Of a DNA stretch of 64,000 nucleotides, positions 12,172-24,871 are shown piece after piece. The position numbers were made by a program, and so were the translations under genes. The notes under the pieces are model-generated. The model was not told where the DNA came from and ran no database searches. It saw nothing but the letters and a program-made list of their open reading frames with translations. The first letter of the stretch is position 1. Every line of letters starts with the position of its first letter. Location: NCBI RefSeq assembly GCF_004345245.1, contig NZ_SLUQ01000008.1:248001-312000 (forward strand), written 5' to 3'. The DNA comes from Rhizobium sp. BK251. Its GTDB lineage: Bacteria; Pseudomonadota; Alphaproteobacteria; Rhizobiales; Rhizobiaceae.

Positions 12172-13056
12172 TTATTTGATGGGAACGACATCGACCGCCT
12201 GAACCGTCTTGTGGCCGCCATAGCTCTTCAAAACGCCGATGACAGGGGCCACATCGGAATAGTCCCGGCCATACGCCACGACAATATGATCCATGCCCGC
12301 CGGAATGTTGTTGGTGGGGTCGAGCTCGACCCATCCGACCGTTTCGCCGCACCAAGCGCGTACCCAGGCGTGCATGGCGTCCGCCCCTTCGAGCCGCTCC
12401 TTGCCGGGCGGCGGGATCGTCCTCAGGAAGCCGCTGACATAGCCGGCCGGGATGCCGAGGCTGCGAAGAGCTAGGATCATCACATGCACGAAGTCCTGGC
12501 AGACACCGCGCTTCAGCTGGAAGGCTTCCAGCGGCGTGGTGTCGACCGTCGTCGCCTCCGTGTCATAGGCGAAGTCCTTGTGGATGCGCGCGCAGACCGC
12601 CTGCGCGATCTGCATCACTGTCAGGGAGCGTGATGACACGACGCGGCGGGCGTAGTCGGCGATCTCGCGCGTCTCCGTCAGCCGCGGACTGGGCCCGAGA
12701 AAGTGGTGCGGCGAATCCGGAGCGATCGACCAGACGTTCGCTACATCGTCCGGCAGCTTTGCAAGGACCGGCGAGAAATCCGCCGAGATCGACTGACTTT
12801 CGACCTGCACGCGCGCATGCATGCGGATATCCAGCTTGTCGTGGCTTGAGCGTACGAGCACGGAGGTTGCCGGATGGCGGAAGAAATCCGTGAAGTGCGA
12901 CTGCTCGTTCGGGGCGGGCGAGACCGTAAGCGAGCCGGCGATCAGCCGCTGGCGGTCGGGCAGGGAGAGCGGCAGCACGCGCATGACGTGGCGGGCATTG
13001 GATGCCGGTGTGTCGTAGATGTAACCCATGTGCAGGGAAAGATCGTAGAGCATCAT
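12172..13056 (-). CDS. Transglutaminase-like cysteine peptidase (cassette gene 3)
   Basis: 294 residues with an N-terminal bacterial transglutaminase-like beta domain (YDLSLHMGYIYDTPASNARH) followed by a transglutaminase core. The probable catalytic Cys is in KRGVCQDFVHVM near residue 190, the His in GADAMHAWVRAW and the Asp in GWVELDPTNN. In bacteria this fold usually cuts or remodels peptide or amide bonds rather than cross-linking. The ATG at 13056 follows the ATP-grasp stop by 1 bp, so it is co-translated with that gene. There is no signal peptide, so it is probably cytoplasmic. The substrate is unknown. Confidence 0.85.
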   Translation of the reverse strand: MMLYDLSLHMGYIYDTPASNARHVMRVLPLSLPDRQRLIAGSLTVSPAPNEQSHFTDFFRHPATSVLVRSSHDKLDIRMHARVQVESQSISADFSPVLAKLPDDVANVWSIAPDSPHHFLGPSPRLTETREIADYARRVVSSRSLTVMQIAQAVCARIHKDFAYDTEATTVDTTPLEAFQLKRGVCQDFVHVMILALRSLGIPAGYVSGFLRTIPPPGKERLEGADAMHAWVRAWCGETVGWVELDPTNNIPAGMDHIVVAYGRDYSDVAPVIGVLKSYGGHKTVQAVDVVPIK

Positions 13057-13057
13057 C

Positions 13058-15475
13058 CTACCCGAGATAGGTCTGCGCGAGGAGGTCGGACAGTCGCTCG
13101 AGTTCCCGCTCCAGCCGCTGATAGACTTCGCCCGTCATGGTCTCCGGCGTCATGACGGCAAGACCGGAGTGCAGCCGCATGGCTTCGCGGTAGAAGGGCG
13201 ACATCTGGCCGTTGACGAAGGCATTGGGCAGTTGCTCCACCTCCCGATGGATCTCGTTCATCTGGAACAGGATCGAGCGCGGATTGAGCGGATCGAGCGC
13301 CAGGAGGTCGGTGACGGTGAGACGCGCCGTATTCACGTTGTAGCGCCGGCGATGGGTCATGACGCTGTCGCCGATCTCGAGCAGCATGTCGAGCGCACCA
13401 TCGGGCGCTTCAGGCCCCGACATGTGGCCAAGCAGGCGCGTCATGTGCAGACCACGCTCGATGTAACGGCCGAGCGACAGGAAACGCCAGCCGGTGAAAC
13501 GGTACATGTTTTCATGGACGAGACCGGCGAAGCCCGCAAGCTTGCGCAGAAGGATCGTCATCGCGTGGCTCGCGTCGTCGCCCGGTCCTACTCCGTCGTG
13601 GAAGCGCCGGGCGGTCTTGGCGAGATCGGTCAGTGCCAGCCAACCGTCCGGAGAGAACCTGTCGCGGATGTTGCTGGCGGAAAAGACCGCGCTGTCGATG
13701 TTGCGCAGCAGGCTATCAGGGACGGCTTCGGCGGTATCGATGTCCACAGCCGCGAGATAGCGGCTGACGTCCGCCAGCAACGGCTGGCTCGGATCGGCGG
13801 CCTCGGCAAAGCGGGCATGCCAGGCGCGCAGGATGCGTAGCGCGCCTTCGGCCCGCTCGATATAGCGGCCGAGCCAGAAGAGGTTGTCTGCAGCCCGGCT
13901 CGGGAGACTGCCAGGCATGTTGCGCGTGAAGGTGCCTTCGGCCGGCAGGAGAGTGTGGATCTCGACGGGCTTGTCGCTGACGACCCAGACGTCGGCGGCC
14001 GCGCCGCCCGACTGCATGGCGATAGCCGAGACGTCGTCGCCGCTGCCGATGCGGGCAAAGCCGCCCGGCATGATCTGCCAGCCGCTGTCCGTTCGTGCCG
14101 CAAAGACGCGCAGGCTCATCGGGCGAGGCATGAGCTGCCCGTTGACCCAGGCCGGTGTCGTCGAAAGGGTGACGACCTCCTGACCGACGAGCTTTTGGCC
14201 ATCGGTGTTGAGCCAGTCGGCGACCGATTCCGGCGTGATCGAATGCAGCGTCGAGCCGAGTACCGACTGGCCATCGTCGTCGAAGAAGGGTAGCCGGGAA
14301 TAGGCTGGGCCGATCACCATCTTCTCAAGATTACTGGCGACGTGTTCGCGTTCGGCCTTCTGGCCACACCACCAGGTGGCGATCGAGGGAAGCTTCAGTT
14401 CTTCGCCGCGCAGCCGGTGGCAGATGGTCGGCATGAAGGCAAGAAGCGCCCGCGTCTCCAGGATGCCCGAACCGAGTGCGTTGACGATAGTGACTGCTTC
14501 GGCCCGCAGTGCCTCGACGAGGCCCGGCGTGCCGATGTGTGAATTCTGGTTCAGTTCGACCGGGTCAGCATAGGCCGAATCGAGGCGACGCCACAGCACG
14601 CTGATCGGCTTCAGCCCCGCGACGGTACGCACCATGACGCGGTCGTTGACGACCGCGAGATCCTCGCCCTCCAGCAACATGACGCCGAGATAGCGGGCGA
14701 TGTAGGCGTGCTCGTAATAGGTTTCGTTGGCGGGCCCCGGTGTCAGCACCGCGATGCGGTCTTCCGAGCCGCCCTTCATCCCTTGCAGCGTGTCGCGGAA
14801 GGCGCCGAAGAAGGAAGCCAGCCGCTGGACGGGGGTCTCGGCGTAGATATCCGAAAAGGCGCGTGTCGTCGCGACGCGGTTTTCGAGCGCGAATCCGGCG
14901 CCTGACGGTGCCTGGGTGCGATCTGCAAGCACCCACCAGTTCCCGTCCGGCCCGCGGCCGACCTCGAAGGCGCAGAAGTGCAGATAATGGCCGCTAGCGG
15001 GCTTGACCCCGACGAGAGGACGCAGGAATTCGGGGTTGGCGGCGATCAGCGCGGGGGGAAGGAACCCTTCCTGAACGAGGCGGCCTTCGCCATAGATGTC
15101 TGCGACGACCTCTTCAAGCAGATCGGCGCGCTGCACCAGTCCCGCCGAAAGCGTCTGCCATTCGCGCTCGTCGATCAATACCGGTATATGGGAGAGCGGC
15201 CACGCGCGCTCGCCCGTGCCCCTGGGCCCATAGGCCCTGTAGAAGACGCCGGCGTCGCGGAGGTAGCGGTCGGCGCGGGCAAAGCGCTCCGTCAGTTCCT
15301 TCTCCGGCAGGGCGTTCAGCGCTGAGAAGAAATTCTGCCAGACCGGGCGAACGGCGCCCGTGTTGTCGACCATCTCATCGGCAACGCCCGGCAGGGCGGA
15401 ATAACGAAAGGTCGGTTCCCTTCCCGGACCAACCTGCGCTTCCTCCCTCCTCCCCGTTGCCGGTCTCTTCGCCAT
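13058..15475 (-). CDS. Circularly permuted ATP-grasp protein fused to alpha-E domain (cassette gene 2)
   Basis: 805 residues. The N-terminal 480 or so residues match the circularly permuted ATP-grasp family (formerly DUF404/DUF407): VLIDEREWQTLSAGLVQRA, VLTPGPANETYYEHAYIAR, and IVNALGSGILETRALLAFMP followed by CHRLRGEELKLPS. From about residue 500 an all-helical alpha-E domain (formerly DUF403) begins, SRAADNLFWLGRYIERAEGA, and runs to the end. In many genomes these two are separate adjacent genes; here they are fused. ATP-grasp enzymes form amide or thioester bonds with acyl-phosphate intermediates, so a ligase role is expected. The gene sits 13 bp after the DUF2126 gene and 1 bp before the second transglutaminase gene. 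The product of the pathway is not known. Confidence 0.85.
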   Translation of the reverse strand: MAKRPATGRREEAQVGPGREPTFRYSALPGVADEMVDNTGAVRPVWQNFFSALNALPEKELTERFARADRYLRDAGVFYRAYGPRGTGERAWPLSHIPVLIDEREWQTLSAGLVQRADLLEEVVADIYGEGRLVQEGFLPPALIAANPEFLRPLVGVKPASGHYLHFCAFEVGRGPDGNWWVLADRTQAPSGAGFALENRVATTRAFSDIYAETPVQRLASFFGAFRDTLQGMKGGSEDRIAVLTPGPANETYYEHAYIARYLGVMLLEGEDLAVVNDRVMVRTVAGLKPISVLWRRLDSAYADPVELNQNSHIGTPGLVEALRAEAVTIVNALGSGILETRALLAFMPTICHRLRGEELKLPSIATWWCGQKAEREHVASNLEKMVIGPAYSRLPFFDDDGQSVLGSTLHSITPESVADWLNTDGQKLVGQEVVTLSTTPAWVNGQLMPRPMSLRVFAARTDSGWQIMPGGFARIGSGDDVSAIAMQSGGAAADVWVVSDKPVEIHTLLPAEGTFTRNMPGSLPSRAADNLFWLGRYIERAEGALRILRAWHARFAEAADPSQPLLADVSRYLAAVDIDTAEAVPDSLLRNIDSAVFSASNIRDRFSPDGWLALTDLAKTARRFHDGVGPGDDASHAMTILLRKLAGFAGLVHENMYRFTGWRFLSLGRYIERGLHMTRLLGHMSGPEAPDGALDMLLEIGDSVMTHRRRYNVNTARLTVTDLLALDPLNPRSILFQMNEIHREVEQLPNAFVNGQMSPFYREAMRLHSGLAVMTPETMTGEVYQRLERELERLSDLLAQTYLG

Positions 15476-15488
15476 TCAGATAAGAACC

Positions 15489-18809
<3,321 letters not shown>

Positions 18810-18920
18810 ATCTTGCCTTGTCCGGCGCCGCATCGTTGTGCGGCCATTGCTGTTCCCTGAAGCAGTGTGTGCAATGCAGCGAAATAAAGCAAGGCTGATG
18901 TGCCCGGCAAATCGGCAGCC

Positions 18921-20303
18921 TCAGGCCGGCCCGCGGAAGGTCACGGTTGCCTTCAGACCCTTGCCGAGAGTGCCCGGCCCGAGCGCAAGCGAGGCGTCGA
19001 AGAGCGCTGCGATCTCCTCGACGATCGGCAGGCCAAGGCCGGCGCCCGGTGCGCCGCCGTCGCTGCCGCGGGAAAAGCGCTGGCGCACGGCCGCGAGCTT
19101 CTTTTCAGGTATGCCGGGGCCATTGTCCTCGACTTCGAGACGCGTCGCTGCGGCATCGCCCGCAATGCGTACGGTGACTTCGGCGCCTCGTCCCGCATAG
19201 GCAAGGGCGTTGCCGATCAGATTGCGCAGCAGTTCACCGATCAGGAGCGGCTCGGCGCGGATATGGGCCGGCCCATCTCCTTCGAAGCCGAGGTCGATGC
19301 CTGCCTCTGCCGCCGCTGGAATATGCTCGCCGGTGATGTCCTGCGCCAGCGCAGTCAGATCGATCCTGTCGGTCGCGAGCGCCTCGTTCGAGACGGCGGC
19401 ATCGATTTTTGCCATCAGCAGGAGTTGCGCCAGGATGCGCTCGGCGTGGGCAACGGCCTGGTCGCCCTTCAGTGCCGTTGCCTGGGCCTCGTCGAGCGTC
19501 GAGGCACGGGCCGAAAGGGCAAGCTGCGTGCGGATGATGGCAAGCGGCGTGCGCAGCTGGTGGCTGGCATTGCCGGTGAAATTTCGCAGGGCGTCGAGTG
19601 CGGACTCCAACCGGACCATGAAGGAATTGACCGTGTCGACGAGCGGCTGGACCTCGCTCGGCACCGATTGTTCGATCGGATGAAGATCGTCAGGGCTGCG
19701 CTCGGCGATGGCATCGCCAAGGCGATAGAGCGGCCGCAGCGAATAGGTGACTGCGATCCATACGATCAGCGCCGCCCCCGCAATCATGAAAACGAGGCGC
19801 AGGGCTGAGCGGAAGAGGATCGCCCTTGCAAGCTGTCGGCGGGCTATGGTCGTTTCGGCCACGGTGACGACGAAGGGCACCGAGCGGATGCCCGTGGAGG
19901 CCGACCGCTCCAGCGTCGCGACCCGTATAGGCTCTCCGCGGAAGAGACTATCGGCGAAGGACGCCGTCCCACCACTAACCTGGCCGATGACCGGCAGCGC
20001 CTGATAGCCTGTGATGAACTGGCCTGGCGGACCGTCGACGCGATAGAAGACCCGGTCCTGCGCCGCCGATGTCAGCATTTCCAGCGCGACGTAGGGAATG
20101 TCCACTTCCAGTGCGCCATCCTCGGCGACCACGACGCGTTCGGCGATTGCCAGCGCCGAGCCGGCGAGCACCCGATCGGAGACGATGTTGGCGGTCTGCA
20201 CGGCTTCGCGATAGGTGTCGAAAAGCGCCAGCGTGCCGATGACGGCGGTCGAGACAAGCAGCCAGAAGAGCAGCCTGCGGCGAAGCGAATAGGCCGTGCT
20301 CAT
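18921..20303 (-). CDS. Sensor histidine kinase, TctE/QseC-like
   Basis: 460 residues with a classic membrane sensor layout: TM1 at about residues 10-30, a periplasmic domain of about 130 residues resembling the 2CSK N-terminal sensor domain (AIAERVVVAEDGALEVDIPY), TM2 near 170-190, a HAMP-like linker, a HisKA domain with the phospho-accepting His in ASHQLRTPLAIIRTQ, and an HATPase domain with N box GNALAYAG, G1 DNGPGIP and G2 GAGLGLPIVEE. The start overlaps the response-regulator stop by 4 bp. It resembles TctE, which controls tricarboxylate transport; a tctCBA operon lies 9 kb away, and a lone binding protein lies closer. The ligand cannot be read from the sequence. Confidence 0.88.
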   Translation of the reverse strand: MSTAYSLRRRLLFWLLVSTAVIGTLALFDTYREAVQTANIVSDRVLAGSALAIAERVVVAEDGALEVDIPYVALEMLTSAAQDRVFYRVDGPPGQFITGYQALPVIGQVSGGTASFADSLFRGEPIRVATLERSASTGIRSVPFVVTVAETTIARRQLARAILFRSALRLVFMIAGAALIVWIAVTYSLRPLYRLGDAIAERSPDDLHPIEQSVPSEVQPLVDTVNSFMVRLESALDALRNFTGNASHQLRTPLAIIRTQLALSARASTLDEAQATALKGDQAVAHAERILAQLLLMAKIDAAVSNEALATDRIDLTALAQDITGEHIPAAAEAGIDLGFEGDGPAHIRAEPLLIGELLRNLIGNALAYAGRGAEVTVRIAGDAAATRLEVEDNGPGIPEKKLAAVRQRFSRGSDGGAPGAGLGLPIVEEIAALFDASLALGPGTLGKGLKATVTFRGPA

Positions 20304-20977
20304 GAAGCCTCTGGCAGTTTGTCGAGATAGTAGCCGATGCCGCGCGCCGTCTTTACCGTGAGCCCGTGGGGAGAAAGCCGCTTGCGCAGGCGGCTGACAT
20401 ATTGCTCGATCGCATTGCTGGACAGGTCGTCGTCGAAGGCAGCAAGCGACTGGATGATTGCCTCTTTCGCGACCACCTTGCCGGCTCGCATGAAGAGGAC
20501 TTCCAGCAGGCTGAGCTCGCGCGCGGGAATATCGAGCGGTGTCGTGCCGGCGGCGAAGGTGCGCGAGGTGAGGTCAAGCGAAACGGCGCCGAAGCTCACC
20601 GTCGCGGAATGAATGCCCGCCTGCCGCCGCAGCAGAACGCGCACGCGAGCCTCGAATTCCGAAATGTCGAACGGCTTGATCAGGTAGTCGTCAGCACCGA
20701 GATCGAGACCCTTGACGCGTTCCTCTGGCGTTCCGCGGGCTGTCAGGATGAGTACGGCGGCACGGCTGCCGCGCGAGCGCATTGCGCGCAGCACGTCGAG
20801 GCCGTCCATTTCCGGCAGGTTGAGATCGAGGATGACCAGATCGAAGGACTCCGCCCCGATGACCGCATTTGCGGACGCTCCGTCATGGACGACATCGACC
20901 GCATGGCCGGTGCCGCGCAGGATCGCGGATAGCCCATCGGCCAGGGCGATATTGTCTTCGACGAGCAGGATACGCAC
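20300..20977 (-). CDS. OmpR-family response regulator, TctD-like
   Basis: 225 residues. The receiver domain starts MRILLVEDNIALADGL; the phosphorylation Asp is in LVILDLNLPEMDG near residue 51, with the switch Thr in LILTARG and Lys in DYLIKPFD. The winged-helix output domain follows, with the recognition region SSNAIEQYVSRLRKRLSPHG and the wing VKTARGIGYYL. It is translationally coupled to the kinase gene downstream and transcribed away from the aminotransferase gene; the 150 bp between the two starts is the likely control region. It presumably regulates that divergent pair and itself. Confidence 0.9.
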   Translation of the reverse strand: MRILLVEDNIALADGLSAILRGTGHAVDVVHDGASANAVIGAESFDLVILDLNLPEMDGLDVLRAMRSRGSRAAVLILTARGTPEERVKGLDLGADDYLIKPFDISEFEARVRVLLRRQAGIHSATVSFGAVSLDLTSRTFAAGTTPLDIPARELSLLEVLFMRAGKVVAKEAIIQSLAAFDDDLSSNAIEQYVSRLRKRLSPHGLTVKTARGIGYYLDKLPEAS

Positions 20978-21128
20978 GGGTGTTTTCCTTGTTTTTGTCT
21001 TAGCTTACAGGGCGCTAGTGGCGATGTCATCAACGGCGTCGGCATCTTGCGAGGTCGGAGGCGCGGTTGACAAAATCACCGCCGGCGGGAAGAGGTGACG
21101 GCCACAGTCTTCGAAAAAAGGGTCGCCG

Positions 21129-22310
21129 ATGCCCATCGATCTTGACCGCATCCGTTCGCAGACGCCCGGCGTCGCGCATCGCATCCACCTCAACAACGCC
21201 GGGGCGGGGCTGATGCCGCAGCCCGTGCTTGATGCCATGGTCGGCTACCTCCAGCGCGAGGCGACGATCGGCGGATACGAGACGGCCAACGAGGCGGGCG
21301 AGCGGCTCGCGCGCGTCTACGACAGCGTCGCCCGGCTGATCGGCGCAGAGCGCGAGGAGATCGCTCTCACCGAGAATGCGACGGTGGCGTGGCAGATGGC
21401 TTTCTACGCTCTCGAGTTCCGGCCAGGCGACCGCATCCTCACCGCAAGAGCCGAATACGCCGCCAACTACGTGGCGTTCCTGCAGGTTGCTCGAAGGACC
21501 GGCGCCGTCGTCGAGGTCATTCCCGACGATGAAGATGGTGTCTTGGACCCCGCAGCCCTCGAACGCATGATCGATGATCGGGTGAGGCTCATTGCCATCA
21601 CATGGATTCCGACGAATGGCGGGCTGGTCAATCCGGCTGCGGCCGTGGGGCAGATTGCACGGCGCCACGCCATACCCTATCTGCTGGATGCCTGCCAGGC
21701 AGTGGGGCAGATGCCCGTCGATGTCGAGGCGCTCGGCTGCGACATGCTTTCGGCGACCGGCCGTAAATTCCTGCGAGGGCCGCGAGGCACCGGCTTCCTC
21801 TATGTCAGGAAAAACCTTCTCCAAGCGCTGGAGCCGCCGGTCATCGATCACTTCGGCGCGCCGTGGGTGGCGCCCGACCGATATGAACTGCGCGTGGACG
21901 CCCGCCGCTTCGAGACCTGGGAAAACAACTATGCGGCCCGCCTCGGGCTTGGCGTGGCAGTCGATTATGCACTTGCGATCGGCATGGAGGAGATCGAGGC
22001 GCGGTGCCGCAACCTTGCCGATCGGCTGCGTTATGCACTGGCGACGCTTCCCGGCATCACCGTCCATGACCTCGGGCCGAATCCTGCCGCCATCGTCACC
22101 TTCTCGATCGCCGGCGTCGATCCCGAGGCTGCAAAGGCCGGCCTGGCCGCGCTCGGCATCAATGTCAGCACCTCCAAGGGTTCCAGCACGCTGCTCGATG
22201 CGCTGGCGAGGCATCTGCCGACGGTCATCCGCGCCTCGCCGCACTACTACAACACCGATGAGGAGATAGACCGGATGATTGACGCGGTCGCAGGCCTTTC
22301 CGCCCGCTAG
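21129..22310 (+). CDS. Class V aminotransferase (PLP-dependent)
   Basis: 393 residues of the fold-type I class V family (cysteine desulfurase, isopenicillin epimerase and EgtE-like lyases). Visible features are the N-terminal HLNNAGAGLMPQPVL, the ITWIPTNGGLVNP loop, LLDACQAVGQMPVD with the Asp that holds the PLP ring nitrogen, and SATGRKFLRGPRGTGFLYVR with the Lys that forms the PLP aldimine. There is no active-site Cys loop of a dedicated cysteine desulfurase that I can recognise, so sulfur mobilisation is only one option; a C-S lyase or epimerase role is equally possible. It is divergent from the two-component genes and is followed 124 bp later by a periplasmic binding protein. Confidence 0.85.
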   Translation: MPIDLDRIRSQTPGVAHRIHLNNAGAGLMPQPVLDAMVGYLQREATIGGYETANEAGERLARVYDSVARLIGAEREEIALTENATVAWQMAFYALEFRPGDRILTARAEYAANYVAFLQVARRTGAVVEVIPDDEDGVLDPAALERMIDDRVRLIAITWIPTNGGLVNPAAAVGQIARRHAIPYLLDACQAVGQMPVDVEALGCDMLSATGRKFLRGPRGTGFLYVRKNLLQALEPPVIDHFGAPWVAPDRYELRVDARRFETWENNYAARLGLGVAVDYALAIGMEEIEARCRNLADRLRYALATLPGITVHDLGPNPAAIVTFSIAGVDPEAAKAGLAALGINVSTSKGSSTLLDALARHLPTVIRASPHYYNTDEEIDRMIDAVAGLSAR

Positions 22311-22434
22311 GTGGGATGGCGTTTACTTCTGTCTTTCGATCGTGGCCAGCAGTTGCTGGAAACGGGGATCAGACCGGACGCCATCCAGATCCGAATTGCT
22401 TGTGCGGCCCGGCGGCGTCATGCATTCTAGCGGC

Positions 22435-23502
22435 ATGAGGAGACTGGCTTTCATTCTGCTCCTGTTTCTCTGTCCCGGCTTCGCCTGGGCGGACCAGGCG
22501 TTCTATGCTGCGCGTTCGGGCAATCCCGATGCGCCGGTTCTCGTCGTCTATTCTTCCCTGGACGAGCCGCTGGCACAGCCGATGATCCGTGGCTTCCAGG
22601 AGGCCAATCCGGATGTGGCCGTCAAATACGAGGACATGCTGACGGGCGAGATCTACGACCGGATCGTGCGGGAGACGGATGCCGGGCAGCGAACGGCGGA
22701 TTTTGCCTTTTCCTCGGCGATGGACCTGCAGGTCAAGCTCTCGAACGATGGCTACGCGCAGCGCAGCGACCTTCCGATGAGCGCGCAATGGCCCAAGTGG
22801 GCGAATTGGCGAAATACCGCCTATGCCCTGACCTTCGAGCCCGCCGTTTTTGTCTATCACAAGCCGAGCTTCATCAACGAGCCGCCGCCGAGTTCGCGCG
22901 CCGAGTTCGTCGACTACCTCAGGCGTCAGGGAAACGCCGTGCATGGCCGCATCGGCACCTATGACATCGAGCGCTCGGGAGTCGGCTTCCTGTTCATGGC
23001 GCGCGACCAGGAGCAGTTCGGCGACATATGGTCGGTTATCGGTGCAATGGGTGCGGCGGGCGTCAAGCTCTATTCGACCAGTTCCGCCATCCTGGAGCGG
23101 GTCGCGGACGGGCGTTTCGTGCTCGGCTATAACATTCTAGGCTCCTATGCAGCGGATTGGGCGGCACGGCATCCGGATGTCGGCATCGTGCTGCCGAAGG
23201 ATTATACCGTCGTCATGTCGCGTATCGGCCTTGTTCCGCAGGCTGCGGCCTCGCCGGAGCTGGGGCGGCGCTATCTGGAGTTCTTCATGTCCAAGGAGGG
23301 CCAGACGATCATGGCCCGCGAACTGCAGATTCCGGCCGTCAGTCCGGAGGTCGCCGGCGAAAATACGGCCAACACCATGCAGGAACTGCTCGGCGCGCAG
23401 CTTCGCCCCGTTCCGGTGAGCCCCGGCCTCATGGTTTATCTCGACCAGGTCAAGCGCGCCCGGCTGATCGAGCACTGGAACCAAGTGCTGCGGACGCAAT
23501 GA
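22435..23502 (+). CDS. Periplasmic solute-binding protein (iron/phosphoglycerate-type, no transporter partner)
   Basis: About 355 residues from the ATG at 22435 (an in-frame ATG at 22420 is an alternative; neither has a strong ribosome-binding site). It begins with a clear signal peptide, MRRLAFILLLFLCPGFAWA, and then reads as an extracellular solute-binding protein of the Fe(III)/PgtC type: VLVVYSSLDEPLAQPMIRGFQ, FAFSSAMDLQVKLSNDGYA, and ILGSYAADWAARHPDVGIVL. No permease or ATPase gene follows. Binding proteins of this kind next to a kinase often act as the ligand-sensing accessory of the two-component system, as PgtC does in Salmonella. That role is inferred from the TctDE-like genes 1.5 kb away. 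Confidence 0.8.
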   Translation: MRRLAFILLLFLCPGFAWADQAFYAARSGNPDAPVLVVYSSLDEPLAQPMIRGFQEANPDVAVKYEDMLTGEIYDRIVRETDAGQRTADFAFSSAMDLQVKLSNDGYAQRSDLPMSAQWPKWANWRNTAYALTFEPAVFVYHKPSFINEPPPSSRAEFVDYLRRQGNAVHGRIGTYDIERSGVGFLFMARDQEQFGDIWSVIGAMGAAGVKLYSTSSAILERVADGRFVLGYNILGSYAADWAARHPDVGIVLPKDYTVVMSRIGLVPQAAASPELGRRYLEFFMSKEGQTIMARELQIPAVSPEVAGENTANTMQELLGAQLRPVPVSPGLMVYLDQVKRARLIEHWNQVLRTQ

Positions 23503-23505
23503 GCC

Positions 23506-24405
23506 TCAAGTGTCCGGCGCCGGCGCGGTGCTGCCGACACTCGCTCGCCCCGGCTGCAGCGACACCATGAGAATAGCCACAAAGATCAGCGCCGCACCGG
23601 TAACGACCACCACGGGCGGGCGTTCGTGCAGCACGGCGTAGGCGCCGATTGCACCGAAGATGCTTTCGCCGGAGACCAGGATCGCGGCTCGCGATGCCGT
23701 CGTGTAGCGTTGCGCGATCGTCTGCAGGGTGAAAGCGGCGGCGGTAGCGAAGAGACCGAGGGCCACAAGTTCGGGCGCGGCGGCAGCGATTGACGGAAGG
23801 ACCATTTCCTCCAGTGCCAGCGCCGGCGGGAATGCGACCAATGCCGCGAAGGCAAACTGCAGATATGCCGTCTGAAACGGCGACGGATAAAGCTGGGCGT
23901 GCCGGCCGAGCGCCACCATCCACAGCGCATAAAAGAGGGCGGATACCAAGCACAGGAGATCTCCCTTGTTCAGCTCGTCGAGGCCCTGAACCGCATTGGA
24001 CATCAGAAGCACGCCGGCGAGCGTCAGGAACGCGGCGGCAAATCCCAGCCTGCCTGTTGCCTCGCGCAGAACGAGCCAGGCGACGATCGGCGTCATCACA
24101 GTCGCGGTGTTGACCAGGAAACTGGCGTTGGTGACCGAGGTGGAGAGGTAGGCCGCCTGCTGAAGCGTAATCGCTGCTGCAAAGCTTGCCACAACCGCGA
24201 TGGTGCTGCGGTGCCAGCCGGAGTTCTGTGGAAGCTTGGTCTCAAGCGCCGCGAACGGCAGCATGGCAAGGGCGGCGATGGCGCAGCGCAGCCAGGTGGC
24301 GGTGAGCGGCCCCATGTGCTCCAGCACCGTTTTCTGGGCAATATTGCCGAAACCCCACAGGGCCGCGGCAAGAAGCAGCGCCAGGTGGGCGTTCGCTCGT
24401 GTCAT
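23506..24405 (-). CDS. EamA/DMT-family inner-membrane transporter
   Basis: 299 residues from the ATG at 24405; the open frame extends upstream, but that extension is not protein-like and the family length is about 300. Ten hydrophobic segments are visible, beginning NAHLALLLAAALWGFGNIAQ and repeating in the second half (LLCLVSALFYALWMVALG), as in the duplicated EamA fold. Substrates of this family are amino acids, their derivatives or other metabolites; none can be assigned here. A short hairpin (GCCCTTCGGGC) sits just before the start codon in place of a good ribosome-binding site. It converges with the binding-protein gene, with 3 bp between the stops. Confidence 0.85.
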   Translation of the reverse strand: MTRANAHLALLLAAALWGFGNIAQKTVLEHMGPLTATWLRCAIAALAMLPFAALETKLPQNSGWHRSTIAVVASFAAAITLQQAAYLSTSVTNASFLVNTATVMTPIVAWLVLREATGRLGFAAAFLTLAGVLLMSNAVQGLDELNKGDLLCLVSALFYALWMVALGRHAQLYPSPFQTAYLQFAFAALVAFPPALALEEMVLPSIAAAAPELVALGLFATAAAFTLQTIAQRYTTASRAAILVSGESIFGAIGAYAVLHERPPVVVVTGAALIFVAILMVSLQPGRASVGSTAPAPDT

Positions 24406-24871
24406 GCGCGTGCCCGAAGGGCGGTGCCTATCGGGAGGCCACCCGAGGTGAGGATGTAACCCGGTGACATGGAGTGCGAGGCATGGCCGGTCGTAATTTC
24501 GAACAGGGGACCGACGGGGGAGGTCGGCGTGGATGGCTGATGGGCGAGGTTGTTCATACTCACGAATCCCCTCGATTGCTTCTTCCGACGGCCAGGGCAA
24601 ACGCCACCGGGCCCCCTCCGTTAAGGACGGGGCTTGAAAGGTGCCCGGGCGCGGTTTCTGCGCCAATGGTGAAGCCTCCGGAAGAGGCGCTCGACTGGTC
24701 GGCGGGCGTCATTCCGGTATGCAGATCGATGTCAGAACGGGCGACGCGTTATCTTCGTATGCAATCGGGTATCGGCAAATCGAGCGCGTCGGTTGTGAAG
24801 AGTATATGCCGGTCCTTGGATCGTCTTCCTGATTTGCGCAGCCGGGCTTCCCATTTTGCGCAAAGGCCCGC
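24406..24871. other. 466-bp noncoding gap upstream of the EamA gene
   Basis: No convincing gene: frames on both strands lack ribosome-binding sites and family-like sequence. Its main content is the hairpin-rich element described at 24607-24649. It lies between the end of the beta-helix pseudogene and the start of the EamA gene, so it is the likely promoter and leader region of the latter. Confidence 0.5.
24607..24649 (-). other. GC-rich nested inverted repeat (possible structured leader)
   Basis: An inner hairpin (24611-24631; 7 of 8 pairs, loop GTTAA) sits inside an outer CCGGG/CCCGG pair at 24607 and 24645. It lies about 200 bp upstream of the EamA transporter start and would be in its transcript if the promoter lies further up. 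It fits no riboswitch class I know. A plain DNA inverted repeat remains possible. Confidence 0.3.

Noticed and set aside
18921..20977. Naming the two-component genes tctD and tctE
   Set aside because: Similarity is at family level only, and they are not adjacent to tctCBA; the target is unproven.
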